DNA of 64,000 nucleotides from an uncultured Collinsella sp. (GTDB lineage Bacteria > Actinomycetota > Coriobacteriia > Coriobacteriales > Coriobacteriaceae). The stretch lies in NCBI GenBank assembly GCA_900768435.1, contig CAAGCW010000028.1:1-64000 (forward strand), written 5' to 3'. The position numbers and the translations under genes were made by a program. Shown one piece after another: positions 40,070 through 48,215 of the stretch. The notes under the pieces were generated by a model that ran no database searches, had not been told where the DNA came from, and saw nothing but the letters and a program-made list of their open reading frames with translations. Position 1 is the stretch's first letter; every line of letters begins with the position of its first letter.

Positions 40070-42121
40070 ATGCAGGAGGCATGGGAAGGCTTCAAGGAAG
40101 GCATCTGGACGGGAGAAGTTGACGTCCGAGACTTCATCCAGAAGAACTACACCCCCTACGAGGGCGACGAGTCGTTCCTCGCCGGCCCGACCGAGCGTAC
40201 CAAGGAGCTGTGGGGCGAGGTTCTCGACCTGCTGCTTAAGGAGCGCGAGCAGGGCGGTGTCCTCGATATGGACACCAAGACCGTTACGGGTATCGTGAGC
40301 CACCCCGCTGGCTACATCGATAACGCCCACCGCGAGAAGGAGACCATCGTCGGTCTCCAGACTGACAAGCCGCTCAAGCGCGCGCTGCACGTCAACGGTG
40401 GTATCCGCATCGCTTGCCAGGCAGCCAGCCAGCACGGCTATAAGGTCGACGAGAACGTTGTCGAGCGCTACACCTTCGAGCGCAAGACTCACAACGCCGG
40501 CGTCTTCGATGTCTACACCCCCGAGATGCGTGCTTGCCGCTCGGCTCACATCATCACCGGTCTGCCCGATGGCTATGGCCGCGGCCGCATCATCGGCGAC
40601 TACCGTCGTGTTGCCCTGTACGGCGTCGACTACCTGATCAAGGACAAGGAGGCCCAGAAGGCTTCCACCCCGACGGTCATGACCGCCGACAACATCCGCG
40701 ATCGTGAGGAGCTGCAGGAGCAGATCCGCGCCCTCGGCGAGCTCAAGATGATGGCCGAGACCTATGGTTTCGACATTTCCAACCCTGCTACCAACACGCA
40801 GGAGGCCATCCAGTGGATGTACTTCGCCTACCTCGCTTCCGTCAAGGAGCAGAACGGCGCCGCTATGTCCATCGGCCGTACCTCCACGTTCATCGACATC
40901 TACGCTGAGCGCGACCTTGCCAACGGTACCTTCACCGAGGAGCAGATCCAGGAGTTCGTGGATCACTTCATCATGAAGCTCCGCATGGTCAAGTTTGCCC
41001 GTACCCCCGAGTACCAGGCCCTGTTTACCGGCGATCCGCAGTGGGTCACCGAGTCCATCGGCGGCATGGGTGTCGACGGCCGTACGCTCGTTACCAAGAT
41101 GAGCTACCGCTATCTGCACACGCTCGAGAACATGGGCACCAGCCCCGAGCCCAACATGACCGTTCTGTGGTCGACCCGTCTGCCTGAGAACTTCAAGAAG
41201 TTCTGCGCCAAGACTTCTGTTGCCAGCTCCTCGATCCAGTACGAGAACGACGACCTCATGCGCGTCTACCACGGCGACGACTACGGCATTGCCTGCTGCG
41301 TGTCCTCCATGCGCATCGGCAAGGAGATGCAGTTCTTCGGCGCCCGCGCCAACCTGGCCAAGTGCCTGCTGTACGCACTCAACGGCGGTGTTGACGAGGT
41401 CTCCAAGAAGCAGGTCGGCCCCAAGTATCGCGCCGTCGAGGGCGATACGCTCGATTACGACGACGTTGTGGCCAAGTACAACGACATGATGAAGTGGCTC
41501 GCCGGCGGGGACGTCAACTCGCTCAACAGCAACCCCTACATGCACGACAAGTATTGCTACGAGCGCATCCAGATGGCTCTGCACGACAAGCACGTGCACC
41601 GCTGGTTCGCTACGGGCATTGCTGGCCTTTCCGTCGTGGCTGACTCCCTGTCCGCCATCAAGTACGCCAAGGTCCACCCCGTCCGCGACGAGAACGGCAT
41701 CATTGTCGACTTCGAGACCGAGGGCGAGTTCCCCAAGTACGGTAACGACGACGACCGCGTCGACCAGATCGCTCACGACGTTGTGCACCAGTTCATGGAG
41801 TACATCCGCATGAACGACACCTACCGCAACTCCGTGCCCACGACCTCGGTTCTGACCATCACCTCCAACGTCGTGTACGGCAAGAAGACCGGTTCTACGC
41901 CTGATGGCCGCAAGGCTGGCCAGCCGTTCGCCCCGGGTGCTAACCCCATGCACAAGCGCGATAGCCACGGCGCCATCGCTTCGCTGTCTTCGGTTTCCAA
42001 GCTCCCGTTCCGCGATGCTCAGGACGGCATCTCCAACACCTTCTCCATCATCCCGGGTGCGCTCGGCAAGGAGGACCAGGTGTTCTTTGGCGATATCGAC
42101 CTTGATCAGCTGGGCGAGTAA
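40070..42121 (+). CDS. pflB: Pyruvate formate-lyase catalytic barrel, lacking the glycyl-radical domain
   Basis: Converts pyruvate and CoA to acetyl-CoA and formate. The 683-residue product matches formate acetyltransferase (typically ~750-760 residues) up to TFSIIPGALGKEDQVFFGDI and ends there. The adjacent active-site cysteines are in GIACCVSSM near residue 405. The C-terminal ~75 residues that carry the radical glycine are absent. They are encoded by the next gene (42207), so both products are needed for activity. AGGAG lies 12 nt before the ATG. pflA is at 43939. The stop is a clean TAA with no sign of a recent frameshift. Confidence 0.93.
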   Translation: MQEAWEGFKEGIWTGEVDVRDFIQKNYTPYEGDESFLAGPTERTKELWGEVLDLLLKEREQGGVLDMDTKTVTGIVSHPAGYIDNAHREKETIVGLQTDKPLKRALHVNGGIRIACQAASQHGYKVDENVVERYTFERKTHNAGVFDVYTPEMRACRSAHIITGLPDGYGRGRIIGDYRRVALYGVDYLIKDKEAQKASTPTVMTADNIRDREELQEQIRALGELKMMAETYGFDISNPATNTQEAIQWMYFAYLASVKEQNGAAMSIGRTSTFIDIYAERDLANGTFTEEQIQEFVDHFIMKLRMVKFARTPEYQALFTGDPQWVTESIGGMGVDGRTLVTKMSYRYLHTLENMGTSPEPNMTVLWSTRLPENFKKFCAKTSVASSSIQYENDDLMRVYHGDDYGIACCVSSMRIGKEMQFFGARANLAKCLLYALNGGVDEVSKKQVGPKYRAVEGDTLDYDDVVAKYNDMMKWLAGGDVNSLNSNPYMHDKYCYERIQMALHDKHVHRWFATGIAGLSVVADSLSAIKYAKVHPVRDENGIIVDFETEGEFPKYGNDDDRVDQIAHDVVHQFMEYIRMNDTYRNSVPTTSVLTITSNVVYGKKTGSTPDGRKAGQPFAPGANPMHKRDSHGAIASLSSVSKLPFRDAQDGISNTFSIIPGALGKEDQVFFGDIDLDQLGE

Positions 42122-42122
42122 C

Positions 42123-42183
42123 TATTGTTAGTGCTATACTAACAATAACGATTACTGATTAGCGCGCCGGTTTCGGCCGGCGC
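42123..42183 (+). other. Two hairpins between the two halves of pyruvate formate-lyase
   Basis: A 10-bp AT-rich stem (TATTGTTAGT/ACTAACAATA, loop GCTAT, 42123-42147) lies 2 nt after pflB. It is followed by GCGCCGG/CCGGCGC (42164-42183). Neither has a T tract. They may protect the upstream mRNA or tune the ratio of the two subunits. Confidence 0.5.
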
Positions 42184-42206
42184 CTATCAATCGAAGGAGA
42201 CACATT

Positions 42207-42458
42207 ATGAAGGTTTCTGAAGTTTCCGAGACTCAGGCCGATAACCTGGTCCACATGCTCGACGCTTACGCCGAGAAGGGTGGCCACCACCTGAACATCA
42301 ACGTCTTCAACCGTGAGACGCTGCTCGACGCTCAGGCTCACCCCGAGAAGTACCCGCAGCTGACCATTCGCGTTTCCGGCTACGCCGTGAACTTCCACAC
42401 GCTCACCAAGGAGCAGCAGGACGAGGTCATTTCGCGTACCTTCCACAACAAGTTCTAA
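42207..42458 (+). CDS. grcA: Stand-alone glycyl-radical domain of pyruvate formate-lyase (GrcA-like)
   Basis: An 83-residue protein equal to the C-terminal domain of PflB. It contains NVFNRETLLDAQAHPEKYPQ followed by the glycyl-radical motif RVSGYAVNF, then LTKEQQDEVISRTF. The Gly of RVSGY is the site activated by PflA. GAAGGAG precedes the ATG. E. coli GrcA/YfiD (127 residues) repairs oxygen-cleaved PflB. Here the neighbouring PflB has no radical domain of its own, so this peptide should be an essential subunit rather than a spare part. A class 1 structured element follows 22 nt after its stop. Confidence 0.92.
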   Translation: MKVSEVSETQADNLVHMLDAYAEKGGHHLNINVFNRETLLDAQAHPEKYPQLTIRVSGYAVNFHTLTKEQQDEVISRTFHNKF

Positions 42459-42480
42459 AGGGGTTTAACTCCCGCAGGAT

Positions 42481-42611
42481 CGCCGGGGCTGTTTGGGCTA
42501 CCTCCCAAAACGTCCTCGGACATGCAAGAAGCCCTCGCTGCGCACTTCGTGCGGCGAGGGCTTCTTGCGTCCTGCGGAATATTTTGGGAGGTAGCCCAAA
42601 CAGCCCCGGCG
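42481..42611 (+). ncRNA. Variable-stem 3'-UTR element, class 1, copy B
   Basis: The best-formed copy. A perfect 30-bp outer stem (42481-42510 with 42582-42611; CGCCGGGGCTGTTTGGGCTA and onward) encloses CGTCCTCGGACATG (42511-42524). An inner hairpin (42525-42567) with stem CAAGAAGCCCTCGC follows, then CGTCCTGCGGAATA (42568-42581). It starts 22 nt after the glycyl-radical gene, in the same direction. No T tract follows. Confidence 0.7.
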
Positions 42612-42663
42612 GGGTCCTGTGTAGTCACCCTTTAGGCGGAACTCTCCTAATGGGTTGAGCGTT

Positions 42664-42810
42664 CTGGATACTTGCTTGCTACCGTTTATCGCGTATAGCT
42701 ACCGTTTGCGGAATAAGTAACACTCCTTAATAAACCGTGTAGAATCTCAGATAAGCACGGAGTTTTCCAGGGAGACGCTGTCCTTTGTTGTGTGCAAGGG
42801 GCGGCGTCTC
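42664..42810 (+). promoter_or_regulatory. Promoter region and leader hairpin of the degV gene
   Basis: TGCTACCGTTT occurs twice (near 42676 and 42697), followed by AT-rich sequence, and then a hairpin GAGACGC/GCGTCTC (42772-42810) with a TTT after it. The repeats may bind a regulator. The assignment to degV rests only on position. Confidence 0.35.
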
Positions 42811-42890
42811 TTTGGCGCTTGGAGGCCGTTCTGCAGCAGGACGGCGGACGTGCGTCACATATTGAAAAGCCAACGTCGAGATGGGTCGTG

Positions 42891-43751
42891 ATGATAATGG
42901 GCAAGTACGTAATCGTGGTTGAGTCTGGGTCGGATGTGACGCCGGAGCTCTGCGAACGCTACGGCATCGTGCGCGTGCCCATGCATGTCACGATTGGTGA
43001 CGAGACCGTCGAAGACGGCTCGATCGACCCGCTTGAGATTTACTCGCGCTGCAACGAGTTTGGCGTGATGCCCAAGACGAGCGGCTGCGCGCCGGCGGAT
43101 TTTGCACATGTGTACGATCGCATCCACGCCGAGCAGCCCGATGCGACCATTCTGCATCTTGCGTATTCCGAGGTTACGACCTGCTCGCATCAGTCGTCGA
43201 AGATTGCGGCAAAGGGCCGCGATTACGTCTTCTCCATGGATACGCGCTTTGTGTCGGTGGGCCAGTCGCTTGTCGCCGTTGAGACCGCCAAGTATATCGA
43301 AGCTCATCCGGATGCCACCGTCGACGAGATTTTCGCCTTTACCAATTCCGTTATGGACCGCGTGCTGTTGGGCTTTGTCCCCACCGATCTCGCCTTCCTT
43401 AAGGCCGGCGGTCGTTTGTCCAACGTGGCATTCCTCGGTGCCCATCTGCTCAAGATTAAGCCCTGCATTGAGGTAACGGGTGGCAAATTCGTGGCGACCA
43501 AGAAGCTCCGCGGCTCTATGCTCAAATGCGCCCGTGCCTTTATTGACCACATGGTTGCGAAGGGCGATATTGATTACTCGCACATTGGCCTGGCGTATTC
43601 GGTGGGCCTTTCCGAGGAGTTGCGCGACGACATGGAAGTCTATGCGCACGACCTGGGCTTTAAGGACGTTACCTGGACTCAGGTCGGCGGTGTCATCTCG
43701 AGCCACTGCGGCCCGACTGCCTTTGGTGCTGTGCTCACGCTTAAGGCGTAA
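42891..43751 (+). CDS. DegV-family fatty-acid-binding protein
   Basis: The 286-residue product has the DegV layout: VIVVESGSDVTPELCERYGI at the N-terminus, then PKTSGCAPADF (the Thr-Ser acid-binding site) and HLAYSEVTTC. The C-terminal GGVISSHCGPTAFGAVLTLK is characteristic. In Firmicutes, DegV-like FakB proteins deliver fatty acids to the kinase FakA. No fakA is seen nearby. The start is uncertain: 42891 (GATGGG five bases ahead) or two codons later at 42897. It lies between pflB-grcA and pflA. Confidence 0.86.
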   Translation: MIMGKYVIVVESGSDVTPELCERYGIVRVPMHVTIGDETVEDGSIDPLEIYSRCNEFGVMPKTSGCAPADFAHVYDRIHAEQPDATILHLAYSEVTTCSHQSSKIAAKGRDYVFSMDTRFVSVGQSLVAVETAKYIEAHPDATVDEIFAFTNSVMDRVLLGFVPTDLAFLKAGGRLSNVAFLGAHLLKIKPCIEVTGGKFVATKKLRGSMLKCARAFIDHMVAKGDIDYSHIGLAYSVGLSEELRDDMEVYAHDLGFKDVTWTQVGGVISSHCGPTAFGAVLTLKA

Positions 43752-43781
43752 GGCCTGGCGTCTATCGATATCTATTGCCAC

Positions 43782-43818
43782 GGCGGCGGGCGGGTTGCGA
43801 CAACCCTCTCGCCGCTCT
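43782..43818 (+). terminator. Hairpin between degV and pflA
   Basis: GCGGCGGGCGGGTTG pairs imperfectly with CAACCCTCTCGCCGC around CGA; CTCTTG follows. A weak terminator or a processing stem. Confidence 0.45.
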
Positions 43819-43938
43819 TGCGTAGGGTCAAATAGGACAACCCAATTGACCGCTAAACCGTTTCACCATCATGCGTATGGGCTAGAATGGCTCTGGCATT
43901 TAAATTGGCAATGACCAAAGAGAGGCAAGGTTGCGGGA

Positions 43939-44757
43939 ATGGCTGAGATGACGCTTGAGGGTGTGGACGCTCGTCCCGAGGACTCTGCGTTTGCCCTGGG
44001 CCGCGTGCATTCAATCGAGACGATGGGGACGGTCGATGGACCCGGCATCCGCTTTGTGGTGTTTGTTCAGGGCTGCCCCATGCGTTGTGCGTATTGTCAC
44101 AATCCCGATACCTGGTCGGTTAAAGGCGGCACCATGGTGACCGTCGAGCACCTTATGGACGAGTTCCAGAGTAACCATGAGTTTTACCGCAGCGGCGGAA
44201 TTACGGTTTCGGGTGGCGAGCCGCTTCTGCAGCCTGAGTTTTTGGCCGACCTGTTCCGCGTCATGCACAATAACCCCGATGGTCGCGTACACACCTGCCT
44301 AGACAGCTGTGGCTATGCATTTGATCCCAAGCATCCGGAGAAGTTCGATGCTGTTCTCAACGAGACCGATATGGTGCTGCTCGACATTAAACATGCCGAT
44401 CCCGTCGAGCATAAAAAGCTGACCGGTTGCGATCCCGCACGTATTCTGGCGTTTGGTGATGAGCTTGCGCGTCGCAAGATTAAGGTCGTTATCCGCCACG
44501 TGGTGGTGCCGGGCATTACCGGCACGGTGGAGGAGTGCGAGGCACTCGGTCGTCTGATTGCCCCGTGGCACAACGTGGTCGGCCTGGAGATGCTGCCGTA
44601 TCACACCATGGGTATCGTCAAATATGAGCAGCTGGGGATTCCCTATAAGCTTGAGGGCGTGCCCCAGATGGATGCCGCGCGCATGCCCGAGCTGCGCAAC
44701 GCCGTCATGGCGGGCATGAAAAAGCGCCGCGCGGAGCTCAAAAACGCCATCGGCTAG
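43939..44757 (+). CDS. pflA: Pyruvate formate-lyase activating enzyme
   Basis: Radical-SAM enzyme of 272 residues that puts the radical on the glycine of pyruvate formate-lyase. The iron-sulfur cluster motif CPMRCAYC (C-X3-C-X2-C) is at about residue 51-58, preceded by GTVDGPGIRFVVFVQG. ITVSGGEPLLQPEF is the SAM-binding GGE region. Here its target is the separate 83-residue radical protein at 42207, not PflB itself. It is split from pflB-grcA by degV and probably has its own promoter. AAGGTTGCGGGA lies before the ATG. Confidence 0.93.
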   Translation: MAEMTLEGVDARPEDSAFALGRVHSIETMGTVDGPGIRFVVFVQGCPMRCAYCHNPDTWSVKGGTMVTVEHLMDEFQSNHEFYRSGGITVSGGEPLLQPEFLADLFRVMHNNPDGRVHTCLDSCGYAFDPKHPEKFDAVLNETDMVLLDIKHADPVEHKKLTGCDPARILAFGDELARRKIKVVIRHVVVPGITGTVEECEALGRLIAPWHNVVGLEMLPYHTMGIVKYEQLGIPYKLEGVPQMDAARMPELRNAVMAGMKKRRAELKNAIG

Positions 44758-44882
44758 CGTGCCATTTTGCCCCTTTATGATTCCTGAGCTGTACTGGCCT
44801 AACGGCTTGGTGCTGACACGGTTGAGCCAAAATGCTGGTACCATACCGTGGATAAGCAGTTTTCACAGGTTTGGGGGATGGT

Positions 44883-45620
44883 ATGCCTACCATCGCGATT
44901 ATCGGTGCACTCGAAAAAGAGGTTGCGCAGATTAAAGAAGAACTGAACGGCGCTCGTGTGTCGCAAGAGGCGGGCTTGACCGTTGTAAGCGGCGAGCTTG
45001 ACGGTTTGTCTGTGGTCGCCACGACCGCTGGCATGGGTACCGTGAACGCTGCCGCCGCAACGCAGCATCTCATCAGCAAATATGCTCCGCAGGCCGTTGT
45101 GTTTTCGGGCATTGCGGGTGGTCTGAACCCCAGGCTCCATATTAATGACGTGGTTATAGGCAAGTGCCTGCGCTATCTCGATACCGACACGGCGCTCATC
45201 GCCGAGTCGGCGCCGGGACTTGAAGAATTTGTCTCGGCTTCGGCTCTGGTTGATATTGCAACTGCTGTGCTTGTCGAGCACGGGTTTGTGGACGCATCGT
45301 TGGATGTGGCGGCTGCGGAGAAGGACCCCAAGCAGTTCCTGGTTGGCACTATCGCTACAGGCGACCGCTTTGTAACGGGCGACACCATGCGCACCGCCGC
45401 CATCGAGGCGACGCATGCCGATTGCGTTGAGATGGAAGGTGCTGCAATTGCCCATATTGCAGCCAAGAACGGTGTCGATTGTCTGGTGCTGCGTGCTATC
45501 AGCGATAATTGTGACGAGGCATATGACGCATTTTGCGAGCGAGAGTTCGATTTGGACGAGTACGCCCGCACCGCGAGCGGCATGACGCTCGATATCGTTC
45601 GCCGCATCGCCGCTGCGTAA
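44883..45620 (+). CDS. mtnN: 5'-methylthioadenosine/S-adenosylhomocysteine nucleosidase
   Basis: Cleaves methylthioadenosine and S-adenosylhomocysteine to adenine and the thio-sugar, as part of methionine salvage and radical-SAM by-product removal (5'-deoxyadenosine is also a known substrate). The 245-residue product has the purine phosphorylase-like fold: IAIIGALEKEVAQIKEEL, FSGIAGGLNP, VEMEGAAIAHIA and the catalytic Asp in AISDNCDE. I choose the ATG at 44883 behind GGGGGAT over a TTG four codons earlier. It is followed closely by ysxC (42 nt) and follows pflA, itself a radical-SAM enzyme. Confidence 0.92.
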   Translation: MPTIAIIGALEKEVAQIKEELNGARVSQEAGLTVVSGELDGLSVVATTAGMGTVNAAAATQHLISKYAPQAVVFSGIAGGLNPRLHINDVVIGKCLRYLDTDTALIAESAPGLEEFVSASALVDIATAVLVEHGFVDASLDVAAAEKDPKQFLVGTIATGDRFVTGDTMRTAAIEATHADCVEMEGAAIAHIAAKNGVDCLVLRAISDNCDEAYDAFCEREFDLDEYARTASGMTLDIVRRIAAA

Positions 45621-45662
45621 TCGTGCATCTCTATTGTAAGAACCTACGACCAAGGAGTATCC

Positions 45663-46253
45663 ATGGCCGATTCCATTAACTACCAGCTTGCCAAGTTTGT
45701 TGCCAGCTACGGCAAGGTTTCGCAGATTCCCGAGTCCACTTGTCCCGAGGTGAGCTTTGTGGGCCGCTCCAATGTGGGCAAGTCGTCCATCATGAACAAG
45801 CTCTTTGGCCGCAAGAACCTGGTTAAGGTTTCGAGCACGCCGGGCAAGACGAGCAACATCAATTTCTTCGAGGCTGACGACGTGCACTTCATCGACCTGC
45901 CGGGCTACGGTTTCGCCCGTCGTTCCAAGGCAGAGCGCGATCGTTGGGCCGAGCTCATCGGCGACTTCTTCGACTCCGAACGCAGCTTTAACCTGGTTGT
46001 GTCACTGGTGGATATTCGCCATGACCCGAGCAAGCTTGACCATGACATGATCGACTACCTGCAGGGCAACGAGTTCAACTTTATCGTCTGCCTCACTAAG
46101 GCCGACAAACTCAGCCGCACCCAGCAGGCCCGCCAGGCAGCAGCCATCAAAAAGCAGCTCAACGTTCCGGCCGAAAACGTGATCGTCACAAGCTCCCAGA
46201 CCGGTACCGGCATCGACGAACTCAAGCGCCGCATCGCCGAGGCCTGTCTCTAA
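45663..46253 (+). CDS. ysxC: Ribosome-assembly GTPase YsxC/EngB
   Basis: Small GTPase of 196 residues needed for 50S ribosomal subunit assembly. The G motifs are in place: FVGRSNVGKSSIMN (G1), the switch Thr in STPGKTSNINFF (G2), IDLPGYGFARR (G3), LTKADKLSR (G4) and TSSQTGTGI (G5). AAGGAG precedes the ATG, 42 nt after mtnN. Its 3' end borders a lower-GC island at 46.26 kb that disrupts whatever followed. Confidence 0.93.
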   Translation: MADSINYQLAKFVASYGKVSQIPESTCPEVSFVGRSNVGKSSIMNKLFGRKNLVKVSSTPGKTSNINFFEADDVHFIDLPGYGFARRSKAERDRWAELIGDFFDSERSFNLVVSLVDIRHDPSKLDHDMIDYLQGNEFNFIVCLTKADKLSRTQQARQAAAIKKQLNVPAENVIVTSSQTGTGIDELKRRIAEACL

Positions 46254-46336
46254 TCGAGCTACAACCCCTCAAAAGCGCTCATCTATATCGCCTCAGTGAT
46301 AGTTTTTTAGGAGACCTAGGTATTCAATATGCGCTT

Positions 46337-46555
46337 ATGAGTGAGCGCGCGTTCTCGGCGATCAGGTTCCGCGATTGGAAGCAGGCCTCGGGAGCTGAGT
46401 TTTATCCCAAACGATTTGAGCGAGAACAGAACGCTCGACGCAAGTACCTGGATACGGTAAACGGATTTGACACCGAGGGTGTCGACATTAGGGATTTGAT
46501 GGCAGGGAGGGTTGATTTAAATGATCCAAGAGTTAACGGATTGTGGGCCGAGTAG
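46337..46555 (+). pseudogene. Probable 3' remnant of a toxin-like gene (DUF3990-type, tentative)
   Basis: The frame reads MSERAFSAIRFRDWKQASGA and ends GRVDLNDPRVNGLWAE (72 residues from the ATG). The frame is open further upstream, through YRLSDSFLGDLGIQYAL, back into the end of ysxC with no start codon. No good ribosome binding site precedes the ATG. The motif before and after SERAF is reminiscent of the C-terminus of DUF3990 proteins, which accompany the regulator type encoded next. I read it as a gene that lost its 5' part. It overlaps the next gene by 35 nt. Confidence 0.4.
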
Positions 46556-47219
46556 GACATATCCCGTCTACTACCTCGAGGACGCAATGAACAACCTCGG
46601 CGACTGCTTTGACTATGCCGTAAACGACTATGGAGCAGAAGGATCAGAAGTCGCTGAGCTCTTTTGTTTGAGCGGCGTGGCCCGTGAGTTTGAACGTGGA
46701 AACGCATGGGTCGTATCGGGAAAATCGGGCGTTGAGTTATTCGCACTCATTGCCGAAAGGTCTGGTTACCAAGCGGGGTCGATGCCAGATCGTTCCTATC
46801 GATTTGAGAAGACACCGGAATACTGGACGGGCTGGATATTGGCGTATCTACAGTGGCGTCTAGGAGAGCCTTTTGAAAACCTGCTGCATGTTGTTCCGTT
46901 TGATGTGCTGTGCGGCCTGTACTACCCCTGGCACGAAGCCTCGGAGGAACGCGTGGCGCGTCTTGTATGCGATATGGCGAAGAAAATACCTCGTCAAACC
47001 AAGTTGGCGCTGGCAAGAAAGAGGATCAAGAAAACCCAACAAGACCTGGCATACGAATCGGGCGTATCACTCCGCTCAATCCAAATGTACGAACAGCGCC
47101 AGAGAAACATCAATGAAGCCTCGGTAACAACCGTAAGGGATATGGCAAAAGTCCTACACTGCAACATCGAAGACCTCCTAGAGCCAGTCTTCGAATACAA
47201 AGAAATCAGCGCTGCGTAA
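46521..47219 (+). CDS. Helix-turn-helix regulator with N-terminal partner-binding-type domain
   Basis: The 232-residue protein ends in an XRE-type helix-turn-helix (KKTQQDLAYESGVSLRSIQM, then NEASVTTVRDMAKVLHCNIE, ~165-225). The N-terminal half (YYLEDAMNNLGDCFDYAVND, later VELFALIAERSG and TPEYWTGWILAYLQW) belongs to a family often found beside DUF3990/DUF3791 genes in Firmicutes, where an antitoxin-like role is suspected. Base composition is lower in GC than the neighbours, which points to transfer. GGCAGGGAGGG lies some 14 bases upstream of the ATG. With its presumed partner headless, it may now be an orphan. Confidence 0.65.
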   Translation: MIQELTDCGPSRTYPVYYLEDAMNNLGDCFDYAVNDYGAEGSEVAELFCLSGVAREFERGNAWVVSGKSGVELFALIAERSGYQAGSMPDRSYRFEKTPEYWTGWILAYLQWRLGEPFENLLHVVPFDVLCGLYYPWHEASEERVARLVCDMAKKIPRQTKLALARKRIKKTQQDLAYESGVSLRSIQMYEQRQRNINEASVTTVRDMAKVLHCNIEDLLEPVFEYKEISAA

Positions 47220-47368
47220 AACGGGCATATTGCCAAGGCCCATTACAAGAAAGTGCTCCATGCCAGCAAAAGCCCCCACCAATAAAAGCGGCTTAAAGGG
47301 CCGAAATCGTATGAATGGCATTGCGACTTCCAAATGGGCTGACTGCTGCTTGAAAAGCTATAGAAATA

Positions 47369-47388
47369 GGGGCCGGCTTAACGGCCCC
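47369..47388. terminator. Hairpin in the 47.2-47.4 kb gap
   Basis: GGGGCCG and CGGCCCC enclose GCTTAA. It lies between convergent genes and has no long T tract. Confidence 0.45.
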
Positions 47389-47422
47389 AAGCATCGCATA
47401 AATGGTATTTACGTTGTATCAA

Positions 47423-47527
47423 CTATTTCTTGTTTTTAAACCATTTGCAGATACGCCAAATAACCACTCCGATGAGAATCCAAACGAGAGCGATTGTAAT
47501 GTCTGAGTGTGCAGGAATAGGGGTCAT
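47423..47527 (-). CDS. 34-aa single-span membrane protein
   Basis: A minus-strand frame reads MTPIPAHSDITIALVWILIG, continuing VVIWRICKWFKNKK, then stop. One clear membrane helix (~10-26) is followed by a strongly basic tail. GAGGAAG lies four bases ahead of the ATG. It starts 24 nt after the stop codon of the secreted protein gene at 47552 and in the same direction, so the two are likely co-transcribed. Small proteins of this form can be toxins, holin-like or membrane-complex subunits. No family is recognised. Confidence 0.6.
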   Translation of the reverse strand: MTPIPAHSDITIALVWILIGVVIWRICKWFKNKK

Positions 47528-47551
47528 CGAACTTCCTCAATTGATGTGAGT

Positions 47552-48067
47552 CTAGTTTGCATAGGTGTGGAGCGTGCTGCCTTCCATGGTCGCTTGCAAC
47601 ACGGCGATACCGGACGCCATCCCCATCGATTCATAATTGAGTCGATATGTCGCCTGCTTAGAGTTCCATTTAAAGGACTCGTTTGTTACCGTGCAACCGA
47701 AAGTTGAATAGTTTTGTCCCCAAGCGCTGGTAATGAGCGAGTTCGCTATCTTGATCTTGAATTCGCGATAAATAACAGGACTGTTGTAATAGATAGTCCA
47801 AGTTCCAGATGCGTTGTTGTAGTAACTGTCCCATATCAGGCTGGGTTCATTGGTTTTTTTAATTCCTATTACTGCAACGGTCCCATCCTTAAGCTTGATT
47901 TGATGAGACTGCTCGGGACCTTTCGTTAAATCAAAATCTTGGGTTGCGCCAGAAATTGCGACAGCATCGCTTTCTGCAGCATAAGCAGTCGAAGGGCTAA
48001 ACGAGAAACATATCGGTAATATCAAAAGTATCGAGAGGAAAAACGAAGCTTTGAGTGTGCGTAACAC
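47552..48067 (-). CDS. Secreted protein, DUF5626-like
   Basis: The 171-residue product begins with a signal peptide (LRTLKASFFLSILLILPICF, cleavage likely after PSTAYA). The mature part has FDLTKGPEQSHQIKLKDGTV and a Tyr/Ser/Asn-rich strand pattern (YYNNASGTWTIYYNSPVIYR), which recalls DUF5626 secreted proteins of gut Firmicutes and Actinobacteria. I choose the GTG at 48067, because GGAGGT stands seven bases ahead of it. The ATG five codons upstream has no such site. Low GC and an AT-rich promoter (48085-48135) suggest transfer. Function unknown. Confidence 0.65.
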   Translation of the reverse strand: MLRTLKASFFLSILLILPICFSFSPSTAYAAESDAVAISGATQDFDLTKGPEQSHQIKLKDGTVAVIGIKKTNEPSLIWDSYYNNASGTWTIYYNSPVIYREFKIKIANSLITSAWGQNYSTFGCTVTNESFKWNSKQATYRLNYESMGMASGIAVLQATMEGSTLHTYAN

Positions 48068-48215
48068 TTTGACCACCTCCATACTGCGATGCTTAATTAA
48101 TAATAGCATAGATAAACAGTTTAGAGTAAGTTGCATGTACGCAATGCAACTTGTACGGTTTTTGCCCGCAGGGAGATAGGCCTTGCAAACGACATGCGGC
48201 CTGAAATACGATGGC

